The notes beneath the pieces are model-generated. The model was not told the origin of the DNA and did not search any database. It worked only from the letters and a program-made list of their open reading frames with translations. DNA of 64,000 bases from Saprospirales bacterium (GTDB lineage: Bacteria; Bacteroidota; Bacteroidia; Chitinophagales; JADIYW01), in contig JADJSS010000047.1 of the NCBI GenBank assembly GCA_016711605.1, forward strand, positions 51,887 to 115,886, in the 5' to 3' direction. Below are positions 8,900 through 18,023 of the stretch, piece after piece (positions within the stretch are counted from its first letter, which is position 1; each line of letters opens with the position of its first letter). Made by a program: the position numbers and the translations under genes.

Positions 8900-10116
8900 A
8901 TGAAGAATTATTTGCTGTTATTTATTTTCTTACAAGTGACTTTTTCAGTAAAAGCACAAAGTGGTTTCGATGCATTATGGAAAAAATACGATAGCATTCA
9001 AAAAGTTGATAATTCAAATAATACAGATAATTATAAATCTATTCCAACTGTTGATACAAGAAAAGAAACCATAAAAATAGACAGTGTTTCCAGTAAAATC
9101 AAAAGAGATGTAGTAAAAGAAATAAGTACTAAACCTATTGAAATTAAAAAAGATACTGCTACGAAATTGAAAGATAAAGTAATTGAAAAAAATGATATTT
9201 CAGTTAATAAAATTAACGATCAAAAAGATTTATTAAAAAGCAAATTGCCAGAAAAATCAGTAGTTATAGAAAAGCCAAAACAGATAGCGACAAAACCTGT
9301 TTTGGAAAAACCAACTGTAAAATCAGTAGAAAAATCTATTGAAAAACCAGCTTTGAAAAATGATATTTCTATGTCATCAAAGTCAAATTTTGATACAACT
9401 AAAAACATCAAAGAATTCTCGTTTGAAACTACACCAATTGTAAATGGCAATGCAACGTATAATAAGCCAAACCCAATAAAACCTTTATCTGCGAACGAGA
9501 TTATTGACAAAACTCCTGTCAACAAAACAATAATTTCTAAAGGAAATGAAAAAGAAGATGTGTTGGCAAAAGCTAATTATTCTGAATTTTCTAAAGAGGC
9601 AGAAACCATTAGAAGAAACAACGATAAAAAATTAGACAGCGTTTTAAAAACAATGCAATTAAATATTCCAGTGCAATTCAATCCGAATGAATATGTTGAT
9701 ATTTATGTAAACGGTGGAACGGTTTTGAATGATGATAATTCAAAAATGTATGATAGAATTTCTATTTTAAATGCAGGTCGAATTCATCGTGAATACAAAA
9801 CTAAAAAGAAGGTGACCAACGCATTGAAAAACATATTTCACGTGAGCAATTGGTGAAACTGGCACAATACATTATAGATTTAGGATTTTTTGATTTCAAA
9901 TCTTCTTACGATTGTACTGAAAATGATGCTGCTTGCAATGAACGTTTAACCACAAATCCGGTTGCTTTGCCGTTGCAATTAACCATTACAGTTGGTGAAC
10001 GAAAAAGCAAAGTATATGTTGCGGTTTACAGTGCTAAATCAGAAAAAAATTGGGTAAATTATCCAAGTAATTTAGATAAAATTATGGCTGCTATTTATTC
10101 CGTGGTTGAGAAATAA
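8900..10116 (+). CDS. Paralogue of the preceding Lys-rich secreted protein, frameshifted
   Basis: The signal peptide, Lys-rich linker, FETTPIVNGNA motif and C-terminal domain all match the upstream gene. The first frame stops at 9856 after REYKTKK, while the rest of the domain (KLAQYIIDLGFF, the YDCTENDAAC cysteine segment, the IYSVVEK end) reads on from about 9810 in another frame to 10116. One extra A in the A5 run at 9803-9807 restores continuity as EGDQRIEKHISREQLVKLAQ, which aligns exactly with the paralogue. I therefore treat this as one gene with a probable sequencing error. A recent real mutation cannot be excluded. Confidence 0.75.
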
Positions 10117-10129
10117 TTCTTTTTATTTT

Positions 10130-10354
10130 CTACATCTTTCTTTCAATAAAATCTTTTGGATTATTAAAGATGCGATTTGCTTTTGTTACAATATAATCTT
10201 GTCCTTTTAGAAGATAAGTTTCAACTTCTGTTTCTGTAAATTTTATTGTGATATCAAACTGCGCAGAAGTACCACACAAAACACTTAAGTAATAATCATT
10301 TTCTTGTTTATAGAATTGATAAAAATAATGCTCTTCAAAAATGATTTCTTGCAT
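10130..10354 (-). CDS. Small hypothetical protein
   Basis: This is a 74-residue protein beginning MQEIIFEEHYFYQFY, rich in aromatic and acidic residues and with no signal peptide or membrane segment from this start. I chose the ATG at 10354; earlier in-frame ATGs (up to 10426) would add a hydrophobic but irregular leader. It converges with the paralogue pair. I recognise no family. The pattern of alternating strand-like segments (DYYLSVLCG, FDITIKFTE) suggests a small alpha/beta fold. Confidence 0.5.
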   Translation of the reverse strand: MQEIIFEEHYFYQFYKQENDYYLSVLCGTSAQFDITIKFTETEVETYLLKGQDYIVTKANRIFNNPKDFIERKM

Positions 10355-10551
10355 GATTATAAACATTAACTTGTTTTTACAATAAATACATAAACCAACA
10401 AAAACACAACCTAAAACTATTAGCAATAAATGCTAATGTTCCAAATAATAATAATTTCAAGTCACCTTAATGGTTCCAGTCTTTGCAAATTTTTATTTCT
10501 TCAGTTTAATTTTTAAAAATTAAACCGATAATTTTGAAATGAAATAAAAAA

Positions 10552-10668
10552 TTAATGATAAAAGGAATCTGTAAAAAATAATTCTGAATTTAATGTCGAA
10601 ACTAAAAGAATTAAAATAGGAATTATGACTAATAATAAGCAAATCTTTTGTTTGAAATTTTGACTCAT
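10552..10668 (-). CDS. Possible 38-residue membrane peptide
   Basis: The open frame MSQNFKQK followed by a strongly hydrophobic stretch (ICLLLVIIPILILLV) and a short polar tail starts 17 bases after the glnS stop on the same strand. It has the look of a small single-pass membrane peptide. There is no similarity I recognise, and a chance frame in AT-rich DNA is quite possible. The rest of the 10355-10685 gap shows nothing else. Confidence 0.25.
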   Translation of the reverse strand: MSQNFKQKICLLLVIIPILILLVSTLNSELFFTDSFYH

Positions 10669-10685
10669 TTTATAATCTTTTCGTT

Positions 10686-12350
10686 TTACTTCTTCGTAAA
10701 ACCATCTTTCAAGCCAACTGTTTTATTAAAGATGATTTTTTCAGAAGTAGAATCTTTATCTAAATAAAAATAACCTTTGCGTAAAAACTGAAAATGATCG
10801 TTTAGTGTTGCATTTGCTAATGCAGGTTCTGCATACGCAGTTGGTATAATATCTAAACTATGTTCGTTAATATACTCTTTAAAATCGCCTTCTTCTGCAT
10901 CTGGATTTTCAACTTTAAATAATCTATCATATTCGCGTACTTCAATGTTTATAGCATGTTTGGCACTTACCCAATGCAGTGTGCCTTGTACTTTTATGCC
11001 AGAAGTATCTTGTCCGCTTTTGCTGTCTGCATGATACGTGCAATGTATTTCCGTAACGTTTCCATTAGCATCTTTTATCGCGTTATCGCAAGTCACAATA
11101 AACGCACCTTTTAAACGAATTGTTTTTCCAACTTCCATTTTAAAGACTTTTTTTTGCGGCTCTACTACAAAATCTTCGCGCTCAATAAAAATTTCTTTAG
11201 TAAAAGCAACTTGTCGAGTGCCGCTGTTCTCGTCTTCAGGATTGTTTTCAATCTCTAATAAAATTTCATCTTCTGCTAAGTTCGTAATCACCACTTTTAC
11301 AGGATTAAAAACTGCCATTCGTCGCAATGAAATTTTATTTAAATCTTCGCGCACACAAAACTCTAACAAAGAAATATCATTCACTTTTTCGCGCTTCGCA
11401 ATACCAGCTCTATCGCAAAATTCACGAATGGCATTGGCAGTGTAACCACGTCTGCGCATACCTGAAATCGTTGGCATTCTTGGATCATTCCAACCTGCAA
11501 CATGTTTTTCTTCAACTAGTTGTTTTAGCTTGCGTTTACTCATCACGGTGTAGTTGATATTCACGCGAGCAAACTCATATTGTTTTGATGGATAAATACC
11601 TAATTTTTCAATGCACCAATCATATACTTCGCGATGCGGTACAAATTCTAACGTACAAATAGAATGCGTAATTTTTTCTATTGAATCGCTTTGTCCATGT
11701 GCAAAATCATACATTGGATAGATGCACCATTTGTCGCCAGTGCGATGATGATGTGCAAATTTAATTCTGTACAAAAGTGGATCTCGCATCAACATGTTAT
11801 TAGAAGTCATGTCAATTTTCGCACGCAAGGTTTTTTCACCTTCTTTGTATTTTCCAGCTTTCATATCTGCAAATAATTGCAAATTTTCTTCAACGGTTCT
11901 ATCTCTAAAAGGTGAGTTGGTTCCAACTTCGGTTGGTGTGCCTTTTTGTGTAGCAATTTCTTCAGCAGTTAAATCACAAACATACGCATCGCCTTGTTTT
12001 ATTAGCTGTACAGCAAAATCATACAACTGATCAAAATAATCACTTGCATAAAAAATATTTGCCCAATCAAAACCTAACCATTTTACATCTTCCTGAATGC
12101 TATCTACATATTCCGTATCTTCTGTAACAGGATTTGTATCGTCGAAACGAAGATTTGTTTTGCCGCCAAATTTTTGCGCCACACCAAAATTTAAACAAAT
12201 TGCTGTTGCATGACCAAGGTGCAAATAACCATTTGGTTCTGGTGGAAAACGCGTTAAGATGGAATCGTATTTTCCAGCTTTCAAATCGTTTTCGATAATT
12301 TCTTCAATAAAATTGAGTTGCTTATTCTCTTCTATGTGTGATGTTTCCAT
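10686..12350 (-). CDS. glnS: Glutaminyl-tRNA synthetase
   Basis: This class I synthetase charges tRNA-Gln with glutamine. The 554-residue protein has the HIGH motif in FPPEPNGYLHLGHA (about residues 35-48), the KMSKS equivalent VMSKRKL (about 268-274), and the C-terminal double beta-barrel anticodon-binding region (from about 335). The GlnRS-type signature LRFDDTNP and a full-length C-domain separate it from GluRS. The tail (NKTVGLKDGFTKK) is complete. gltX lies upstream on the same strand with a dispersed inverted repeat between them. Having both enzymes implies direct Gln-tRNA charging rather than only the transamidation route. Confidence 0.95.
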   Translation of the reverse strand: METSHIEENKQLNFIEEIIENDLKAGKYDSILTRFPPEPNGYLHLGHATAICLNFGVAQKFGGKTNLRFDDTNPVTEDTEYVDSIQEDVKWLGFDWANIFYASDYFDQLYDFAVQLIKQGDAYVCDLTAEEIATQKGTPTEVGTNSPFRDRTVEENLQLFADMKAGKYKEGEKTLRAKIDMTSNNMLMRDPLLYRIKFAHHHRTGDKWCIYPMYDFAHGQSDSIEKITHSICTLEFVPHREVYDWCIEKLGIYPSKQYEFARVNINYTVMSKRKLKQLVEEKHVAGWNDPRMPTISGMRRRGYTANAIREFCDRAGIAKREKVNDISLLEFCVREDLNKISLRRMAVFNPVKVVITNLAEDEILLEIENNPEDENSGTRQVAFTKEIFIEREDFVVEPQKKVFKMEVGKTIRLKGAFIVTCDNAIKDANGNVTEIHCTYHADSKSGQDTSGIKVQGTLHWVSAKHAINIEVREYDRLFKVENPDAEEGDFKEYINEHSLDIIPTAYAEPALANATLNDHFQFLRKGYFYLDKDSTSEKIIFNKTVGLKDGFTKK

Positions 12351-12369
12351 TTTTTTTATTTTTTTATTT

Positions 12370-12460
12370 TTAACCGCAAAGGATTCAAAGTATTACGCAA
12401 AGTAAATGAAGTCTAAATCTCTGCGAACTCTGCGTAAAACTTAGCGAACTTTGCGGTTAA
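12370..12460. repeat. Dispersed repeat with inverted ends between gltX and glnS
   Basis: A 91-bp element begins with ttaaccgcaaa (12370-12380) and ends with its exact complement (12450-12460). The interior carries iterations of the ctgcgaactctgcgtaa type. Similar CGCAAAG/CTTTGCG-rich elements are scattered in many bacterial genomes. It fills most of the intergenic space and may fold as RNA in a gltX-glnS transcript. Confidence 0.6.
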
Positions 12461-12462
12461 AC

Positions 12463-13971
12463 TTACAATTGACTAAAACAATTTTTTACTCGTTTACTAG
12501 TTTCTTCACTGCCAAATAATTGAATGAGTTCAGGTATAGTTGGTCCTGATAATTCACCAACTAAACTAACACGCAAAAACTTCATCATGTCGCCAACTTT
12601 AATAGTATTATTGGTTGCAAATTCTTTTAATGATGTTTCGATAGCGATTAAATCAGTATTAGTTTGTTGTTGTAAAAAATCAGCAAATGCATCAACATTA
12701 AAATTTTCTTTGATGTTATTTATTTTAGATAAAATAGTTGCGTCGTATTTTTCAGTTGCTTGAAATAAATAACCAAATAATTCAATATCATTTAAAAATA
12801 CAAAACGCTCTTTTACCAAACCAACTGCTTTTGCTAAATAAGTATCATCTTGATTTCCGAATTTAGTGCAAACCATTTCTTTTACTAAAGATGCTAATGC
12901 TTCGTCCGATAATTTTTTGATGTATTCTGCATTAAACCATTTCGCTTTTTCAAAATCAAATTTTGCGCCTGCTTTATGAATATTGTCTATGCTAAATGCT
13001 TCAATTAATTCTTCTTTTGAAAAAAATTCTTGTTCCGTTCCAGGATTCCAACCTAAAAAAGCCAGCATATTTAAAACAGCTTCTGGTAAATAACCTTTTT
13101 GTTTGTAACCACTGCTAATTTCATTGCTAATTGGATCTGTCCATTCTAAAGGAAATACAGGAAAACCTAAACGATCGCCATCGCGTTTAGATAATTTTCC
13201 GTTGCCATCAGGTTTTAAAACTACCGGTAAGTGTGCAAACTTCGGCATTGAGCTTTCCCAACCTAAATAACGATATAACAATACATGCAATGGTGCGCTT
13301 GGCAACCATTCTTCACCACGTATCACATGCGAAATCTGCATTATATAATCATCGCATACATTGGCTAAATGATAGGTTGGCATACCATCGCTTTTCAATA
13401 ACACTTTATCATCCATTTGCGAAGTGTTCACGGTTACATGACCGCGTATTTCATCGTGAAATTTCACATCTTCATCTAAAGGTAATTTAATACGAATCAC
13501 ATAATGTTCTTTATTTGCCAAGCGTTGAGCAACTTCATCAGCAGAAAGTGTCAATGAGTTTTTTCCTTTTGAGCGCGTATTTGCATCGTACTTAAAATTT
13601 GGATGCGCAGCTTTCAATTGTTCTAAATCAGTTTCCGTATCAAACGCATAATACGCAAAATCAGCATTTAATAATTGTTCTGCATATTGTCGGTAAGAAT
13701 CTTTTCTGTCGCTTTGTCTATATGGTGCAAATTGTCCATCGCCAAAGCCAACGCCTTCATTTGGCTCGATGCCAACCCATTTCAGCGAGTCAATAATATA
13801 TTGTTCTGCACCTTGTACCAAACGATTTTGGTCAGTATCTTCAATGCGCAAAATAAAATCACCGCCAAGTTTTTTGGCAAATAAATAATTATACAAGGCA
13901 GTACGCACACCACCAATATGAAGTGGACCTGTTGGACTAGGTGCAAATCGAACTCTAACTTTTTTACTCAT
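12463..13971 (-). CDS. gltX: Glutamyl-tRNA synthetase
   Basis: The 502-residue class I enzyme charges tRNA-Glu. It has the HIGH region SPTGPLHIGGVRTALYN near the N-terminus, the acceptor-binding segment LRIEDTDQNR, the KMSKS equivalent KLSKRDGD around residue 265, and the all-helical discriminating-type anticodon domain at the C-terminus. Length and motifs are normal and the frame is intact. It lies upstream of glnS on the same strand, separated by a repeat of about 90 bases. Its start region is shared with a divergent deacetylase gene. Confidence 0.95.
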   Translation of the reverse strand: MSKKVRVRFAPSPTGPLHIGGVRTALYNYLFAKKLGGDFILRIEDTDQNRLVQGAEQYIIDSLKWVGIEPNEGVGFGDGQFAPYRQSDRKDSYRQYAEQLLNADFAYYAFDTETDLEQLKAAHPNFKYDANTRSKGKNSLTLSADEVAQRLANKEHYVIRIKLPLDEDVKFHDEIRGHVTVNTSQMDDKVLLKSDGMPTYHLANVCDDYIMQISHVIRGEEWLPSAPLHVLLYRYLGWESSMPKFAHLPVVLKPDGNGKLSKRDGDRLGFPVFPLEWTDPISNEISSGYKQKGYLPEAVLNMLAFLGWNPGTEQEFFSKEELIEAFSIDNIHKAGAKFDFEKAKWFNAEYIKKLSDEALASLVKEMVCTKFGNQDDTYLAKAVGLVKERFVFLNDIELFGYLFQATEKYDATILSKINNIKENFNVDAFADFLQQQTNTDLIAIETSLKEFATNNTIKVGDMMKFLRVSLVGELSGPTIPELIQLFGSEETSKRVKNCFSQL

Positions 13972-14019
13972 ACTTTATTTAATTTAAAAATTAGCAGTTG
14001 CCAATTTGAAATTTGTAAA

Positions 14020-14050
14020 TTTGGACTGCTAAAATAAGCATTTAGCTTTG
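14020..14050 (+). promoter_or_regulatory. Promoter of the polysaccharide deacetylase gene
   Basis: TTTG (14020-14023), a 19-base spacer and TAGCTTTG (14043-14050) are an excellent match to the phylum promoter. The box ends four bases before the ATG at 14055, so the transcript is predicted to begin at or within a base or two of the start codon. Confidence 0.65.
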
Positions 14051-14054
14051 TAAA

Positions 14055-14702
14055 ATGTATTTTGTTCATACACCATATATTATTAAAAAACTATTTTCTC
14101 AGTTCGTTTGGGATTTTCCGAACGCTGAGAATAAGATTTATCTGACGTTTGATGATGGTCCGCATCCAGAAATTACACCTTGGATTTTAGAACAACTATC
14201 AAAATACAATGCAAAAGCTACATTTTTTTGCTTAGGAAAGAACGCAGAAAAATATCCAGAAATTATAAAGAATATATTGAATAATGGACATCAAATTGGC
14301 AATCATGGTTACGCGCATTTAAATGGCTGGAAGACGGATGATGATGCATATTTGCAAGATTTTTTGAAAGGACAGCAGATGCTGAAACAAATTCAGCATG
14401 ACAGCAAAATGTTTCGACCAGCATATGGTAAAATAAAGAAATCTCAAATCTCAAATCTTAAATCTCATTTTTTAAATCAGAAATCAGAAATCTTAATTCT
14501 GAATTGGACTTTGATGCCTGGTGATTTTGACCAGAATATTTCATCAGAAAAATGTTATTCAAATTTACAAAAAGTAAAAAATGGTGATATAATTGTATTG
14601 CACGATAATGAGAAATCATGGAAACATTTGGAACATTGTTTGCCAAAGTTTTTAGAATATTGTAAAGAAAAAAAGGTTATTCTTGACAAAATAAATCTAT
14701 AA
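14055..14702 (+). CDS. Polysaccharide deacetylase (NodB domain) with in-frame repeat insertions
   Basis: This 215-residue carbohydrate esterase family 4 protein likely removes acetyl groups from an N-acetylated glycan such as peptidoglycan or an exopolysaccharide. Motif 1 TFDDGP (31-36), the metal pair in HGYAH (84-88) and the RPAYG motif (121-125) are present. Two stretches look like genomic repeats read through in frame: MLKQIQHD (109-116) from a palindromic element, and SQISNLKSHFLNQKSE (130-145) from an aatctca-type repeat. Both fall between catalytic motifs, so activity may survive. There is no signal peptide, only a short hydrophobic start. tatD follows 20 bases downstream. Confidence 0.85.
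   Translation: MYFVHTPYIIKKLFSQFVWDFPNAENKIYLTFDDGPHPEITPWILEQLSKYNAKATFFCLGKNAEKYPEIIKNILNNGHQIGNHGYAHLNGWKTDDDAYLQDFLKGQQMLKQIQHDSKMFRPAYGKIKKSQISNLKSHFLNQKSEILILNWTLMPGDFDQNISSEKCYSNLQKVKNGDIIVLHDNEKSWKHLEHCLPKFLEYCKEKKVILDKINL
14378..14405 (+). repeat. Palindromic repeat inside the deacetylase gene
   Basis: The core gctgaaacaaattcagc with its flanks repeats at 32282-32310 (inside metG) and, with compensating base changes, at 48916-48944 (intergenic). It is read in frame here as MLKQIQHD. Confidence 0.7.
14439..14499 (+). repeat. Degenerate aatctca tandem repeat inside the deacetylase gene
   Basis: Variants of aaatctc and aaatcag are iterated here and are read as SQISNLKS. The same array is found at 32328-32352 within metG. 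Confidence 0.6.
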
Positions 14703-14722
14703 AAAAATATTACTTTTTACTT

Positions 14723-15550
14723 ATGACTCACGACTTACGACTTACGACTCTTATAGATACACATACACATTTGTACGAAGAACAATTTGATACTGACAGA
14801 ACAGAAATGATTGAACGTGCAATAAATACTGGTGTTTCCAAGATGATTATTCCAAATGTTGATTCTACTACAATTAAAGGAATGATGGATTTGGTGCAGC
14901 AATTTCCTGAAAATATTTTTCCGATGATGGGTTTGCATCCTTGTTATGTAAAACCTGAAACGTATAAACAAGAATTAGAAATTGTAAAAAAATATTTGTT
15001 TGATGAAATATCACTCACAACTCACAACTCACGACTCTCGACTCAATTTGTTGCCGTTGGTGAAATTGGCATCGATATGCATTGGGACAAATCTACTTTA
15101 GAAATACAAAAAGAAGCATTTGAAATACAATGTGATTGGGCAATTGAAAAAAACTTGCCAGTTGCCATTCACGCAAGAGAATCAACGCATATATTAATCG
15201 AAATTTTAAAAAAACGAAAACAAAATCCACGTGGTGTGTTTCATTGTTTTACAGGAAGTTTGGAAGAAGCCAATGAAATTATTAAACTTGGATTTTATCT
15301 TGGAATTGGTGGTGTTGTTACTTATAAGAACACCAATTTGCGTGATACCTTGAAACAAATACCAATTGATAAAATTGTATTGGAAACAGACTCACCGTAT
15401 TTGCCACCTGTACCACATCGTGGAAAAAGAAATGAAAGTAGTTATACTAAATTGGTTGCAGAAACGTTATGTACTGTATATGAAAAAGGTTTAGATGAAA
15501 TTGCTACGATTACAACTCAAAATGCACATGATTTATTTTTTAAGAATTAA
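14723..15550 (+). CDS. tatD: TatD family metal-dependent DNase
   Basis: TatD proteins are TIM-barrel metal-dependent hydrolases acting as 3'-5' exonucleases or DNA-quality nucleases. The 275-residue protein has the first metal motif DTHTHL near the N-terminus, the glutamate in VGEIGID, HARES, FHCFTG, and the terminal ETDSPYLPP signature. The first nine residues (MTHDLRLTT) and an insert before VAVGEIG (SLTTHNSRLSTQ) are translations of the short dispersed actcacgact repeat. The insert adds about ten residues compared with typical homologues. It lies in a likely operon behind the deacetylase. Confidence 0.9.
   Translation: MTHDLRLTTLIDTHTHLYEEQFDTDRTEMIERAINTGVSKMIIPNVDSTTIKGMMDLVQQFPENIFPMMGLHPCYVKPETYKQELEIVKKYLFDEISLTTHNSRLSTQFVAVGEIGIDMHWDKSTLEIQKEAFEIQCDWAIEKNLPVAIHARESTHILIEILKKRKQNPRGVFHCFTGSLEEANEIIKLGFYLGIGGVVTYKNTNLRDTLKQIPIDKIVLETDSPYLPPVPHRGKRNESSYTKLVAETLCTVYEKGLDEIATITTQNAHDLFFKN
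15010..15045 (+). repeat. actcacaactcacgact repeat inside tatD
   Basis: The run is built from variants of actcac and ctcacgact. A related run overlaps the tatD start codon (14723-14752), and a third lies upstream of metG (about 30510-30540). It is read in frame within TatD. Confidence 0.6.
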
Positions 15551-15582
15551 AATAGCTACCTTTAATCTGTAAATTATAAGTT

Positions 15583-16338
15583 ATGTTTAAAAATTTTATA
15601 TTTTCTATAGTTTGTTTTTTAATTTTCTTTTCTTGCAAAAAGAATAAAACAGAATTCAATATTTTAACTCAAATTCCACATGTTAAACAAACGATATTGA
15701 AACAAGGTGCGACTACTTTTAAAAGAAATTATTACTATAATTCAGAAGGAAATGTAATTAAAGATTCTCTTTTTAAAAATGGAATTTACCAAGGAGGTGT
15801 TTTTTATACTTACAAAGGTGATTCTGTTTTTAGAAATACAACATTGTTAAGTATTGGAAGCTATCCTATTGGATATTTAATAGATAAAAATAATAAATTA
15901 GCTACAAAAGCGTTTTACTCTAATCAACCAAATACGTTAACAGAAGATACACTCATATACCAAAATGGATTTTTAATTACAGAAACACATTCTTATCAAG
16001 TATTTAGTCCTTTTTCAGTGTTATACAAAAACACAGATTACACATATCAAAATGAAAATCTAAGAACAATAATCGAGTCAAATTCTACTAGTTCAGATTC
16101 TAAACGATGGAATTACACACATGTTTCAGATACAGTTTCAACAATAGAAAATTTAAATTTCGGACTTTCTTGGTTAGGTAAACAAAATACAACTGGAATT
16201 AGAAGCGAATGCTATAGTATATCAACAAATCCACTTTCGATTTCTTGCGTGAATTATAAATATATTTACGATGATAAAAAAAGAATTATTTCTAAAATAA
16301 CACTTGGTTCAGATACCACAAATTATATTTATTATTAA
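15583..16338 (+). CDS. Hypothetical lipoprotein
   Basis: The 251-residue protein has an N-terminal lipoprotein signal with the lipobox FFSC followed by KKNK. The rest contains repeated strand-like segments (YYYNSEGNVIKDSLFKNG, YTYKGDSVF, NYKYIYDDKKRI) that resemble the short YD/RHS-like beta-hairpins found in many Bacteroidota lipoproteins. No enzymatic motif is visible. It probably sits in the outer or inner membrane facing the periplasm. The next gene, 43 bases downstream, is also a lipoprotein. Function is unknown. Confidence 0.65.
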   Translation: MFKNFIFSIVCFLIFFSCKKNKTEFNILTQIPHVKQTILKQGATTFKRNYYYNSEGNVIKDSLFKNGIYQGGVFYTYKGDSVFRNTTLLSIGSYPIGYLIDKNNKLATKAFYSNQPNTLTEDTLIYQNGFLITETHSYQVFSPFSVLYKNTDYTYQNENLRTIIESNSTSSDSKRWNYTHVSDTVSTIENLNFGLSWLGKQNTTGIRSECYSISTNPLSISCVNYKYIYDDKKRIISKITLGSDTTNYIYY

Positions 16339-16381
16339 CATTGAAATTTTCATTTTTAGTTAACTTTACAAAAAATAGCAC

Positions 16382-17313
16382 ATGAAAAAAATATTCTTTT
16401 TAATAACCATCATCGGATTATTTTCAATTGCATGCGACCCTAAAAAAACAAATCCTGAGCCAACCGGACCAAGATTAATTTTCAAATTTAAATTTGATTC
16501 AACTCAAACACGCTTAGATAATCTAGCACGTCCATCAAGTATACCTGTAGGAAATTCTGCACAATCACCAGTTTTTCATAAAATGAGTGCACATTATATT
16601 GAATTAGCTACAGATTCATTATCGCCATTTGGATTAAATATACTTTACAAAAATTCAGAAGTTTCAACAGGTGGTTCAAATGCCATAGATTTTTCAAAGT
16701 CTATTATAAAAGGTGAAGGTGAAGAATTTTATTCTGTTCCGTTAAAAAATTTGACAAAACAAACGTATAAATGGTTGCGAATTTCATTAGCTTATCAAGA
16801 TTATGATGTAAAAATGGCTTACAGAACGCCAACTTATAATAGCGGTGCATTGTTTACATTTAATGGTGAAGTTGCTTCTTTCTTAGGTTTTAATACTTAT
16901 GTTACTTCTTATTCTTTAAAAAATGAAATAATAAATGTGAATGGTAATTTGCCACAAGGTTCTGGTGCAGTAAAACCTTTTAATGTGCCATTTGTTGGAA
17001 CACAACCTGCAACCAAATGGACAGCTGGCACTAGTACAAGAACTACTGTTGTAAATCCTTTCGAAACAGCACTTGGAATTCCAGCAAATTCTTGCATTGT
17101 TGTTGGTAAATTTACATCACCAATTACTATTACAGGTAATGAAACAAATGATATAATTGTAACAGTTTCTTTATCAACCAATAAAAGTTTTGAATGGATG
17201 ATAGAAATAGTGATGGTTTATTTGAACCAATTGATGGATTAAATTCAAATGCACCATTAGATTCAGTAGTAGACATGGGAATTCGTGGTATGATTCCGAT
17301 TGTTACTCAATAA
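16382..17313 (+). CDS. MbnP-like lipoprotein, frameshifted near the C-terminus
   Basis: The protein begins with a lipoprotein signal (lipobox FSIAC) and contains the PRLIFKFKFDSTQ opening typical of MbnP-like proteins, a family linked to copper-chelator uptake in some bacteria but common without that context. The first frame stops at 17242. The conserved end reads on in the next frame to 17313 as WNDRNSDGLFEPIDG then VVDMGIRGMIPIVTQ, if one A is added near 17197. The DRNSDGLFEP segment resembles a calcium-binding DxNxDG loop. I treat it as one gene with a likely base error. Ligand and role are unknown; the MbnP label is moderate confidence. Confidence 0.6.
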
Positions 17314-17334
17314 AAATAATTTATCAAAAATTTG

Positions 17335-17370
17335 AAGCGTCTGTAAATAGCTATTTACAGACGCTTTTTT
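17335..17370. terminator. Bidirectional intrinsic terminator
   Basis: A perfect 16-bp inverted repeat (17335-17350 with 17351-17366) is flanked by TTTT on the plus side, with A residues on the other. It lies between convergent genes and can serve both. Confidence 0.85.
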
Positions 17371-17372
17371 AG

Positions 17373-17820
17373 TTAAGATTTCTTTCGTACATAAACCACT
17401 TTTTCAACATCAGCAATTACTTCGCCTTTTTCATTAAGTATAGTGGTGAAGAATGTGTAATCATTTTTTCCGATGCTATCAACTTCTGCTTTAATTTCAG
17501 CAATGCGTTCTTTAGTAATTTCAAATGTAGACGTTACCGTTGTTAAACCAGGTTTTTTGAATCTAATAGTTGCAGCTTTGTCCCAAACGATATAACCTTT
17601 TCCTAAGTTTTCCATCAAAATAAACATATAAAATGGATCACACATACTATATAGCGAACCACCAAAATGTGTTCCTACTAAATTTCGATTGTACCAACGC
17701 ATTTTCATTTGTGCTTTCAATCTTAGTAAAATCATCATTTGCTGATTTCACGGAAATGGCAGCACCAAGATATGGCGCATAAAATTTTATTTTTCTAATA
17801 TTCTTTTTAAGTGATATCAT
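17373..17820 (-). CDS. DUF4442/PaaI-type hotdog thioesterase-like protein, frameshifted
   Basis: The main open part (17373-17738) carries the hotdog-fold core: NLVGTHFGGSLYSMCDPFYMFILMENLG, then AATIRFKKPGLTTV and a beta-rich C-terminus. The N-terminal part reads in the other frame from an ATG at 17820 (MISLKKNIRKIKFYAPYLG). One surplus T in the T3 run at 17715-17717 separates the two; removing it gives DFTKIEAQMKMRWYNRN, which matches the family. These proteins are probable acyl thioesterases, but the acyl substrate is unknown. The gene is convergent with the lipoprotein gene across a strong terminator. Confidence 0.65.
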
Positions 17821-18023
17821 ATCATTTTCTGATTTCTATTTCTAATTAATGTCGAAATGAGCATAGATTATTTGCCAAAAATAGAAATAATAAATAAGCG
17901 AATTCCATCTGCTCAATAATAACAATAAAATTTACAGATGAAAAATAGCTTTTGCTTATAACTTTTTCCTATTTATCTGCATTATTCTATTTTAAACATT
18001 TATTTTAGCGTTCTGTTTATCCG

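Noticed and set aside
17373..17820. Two separate small genes at the thioesterase locus
   Set aside because: One surplus T joins them into a single hotdog-fold protein of normal length.
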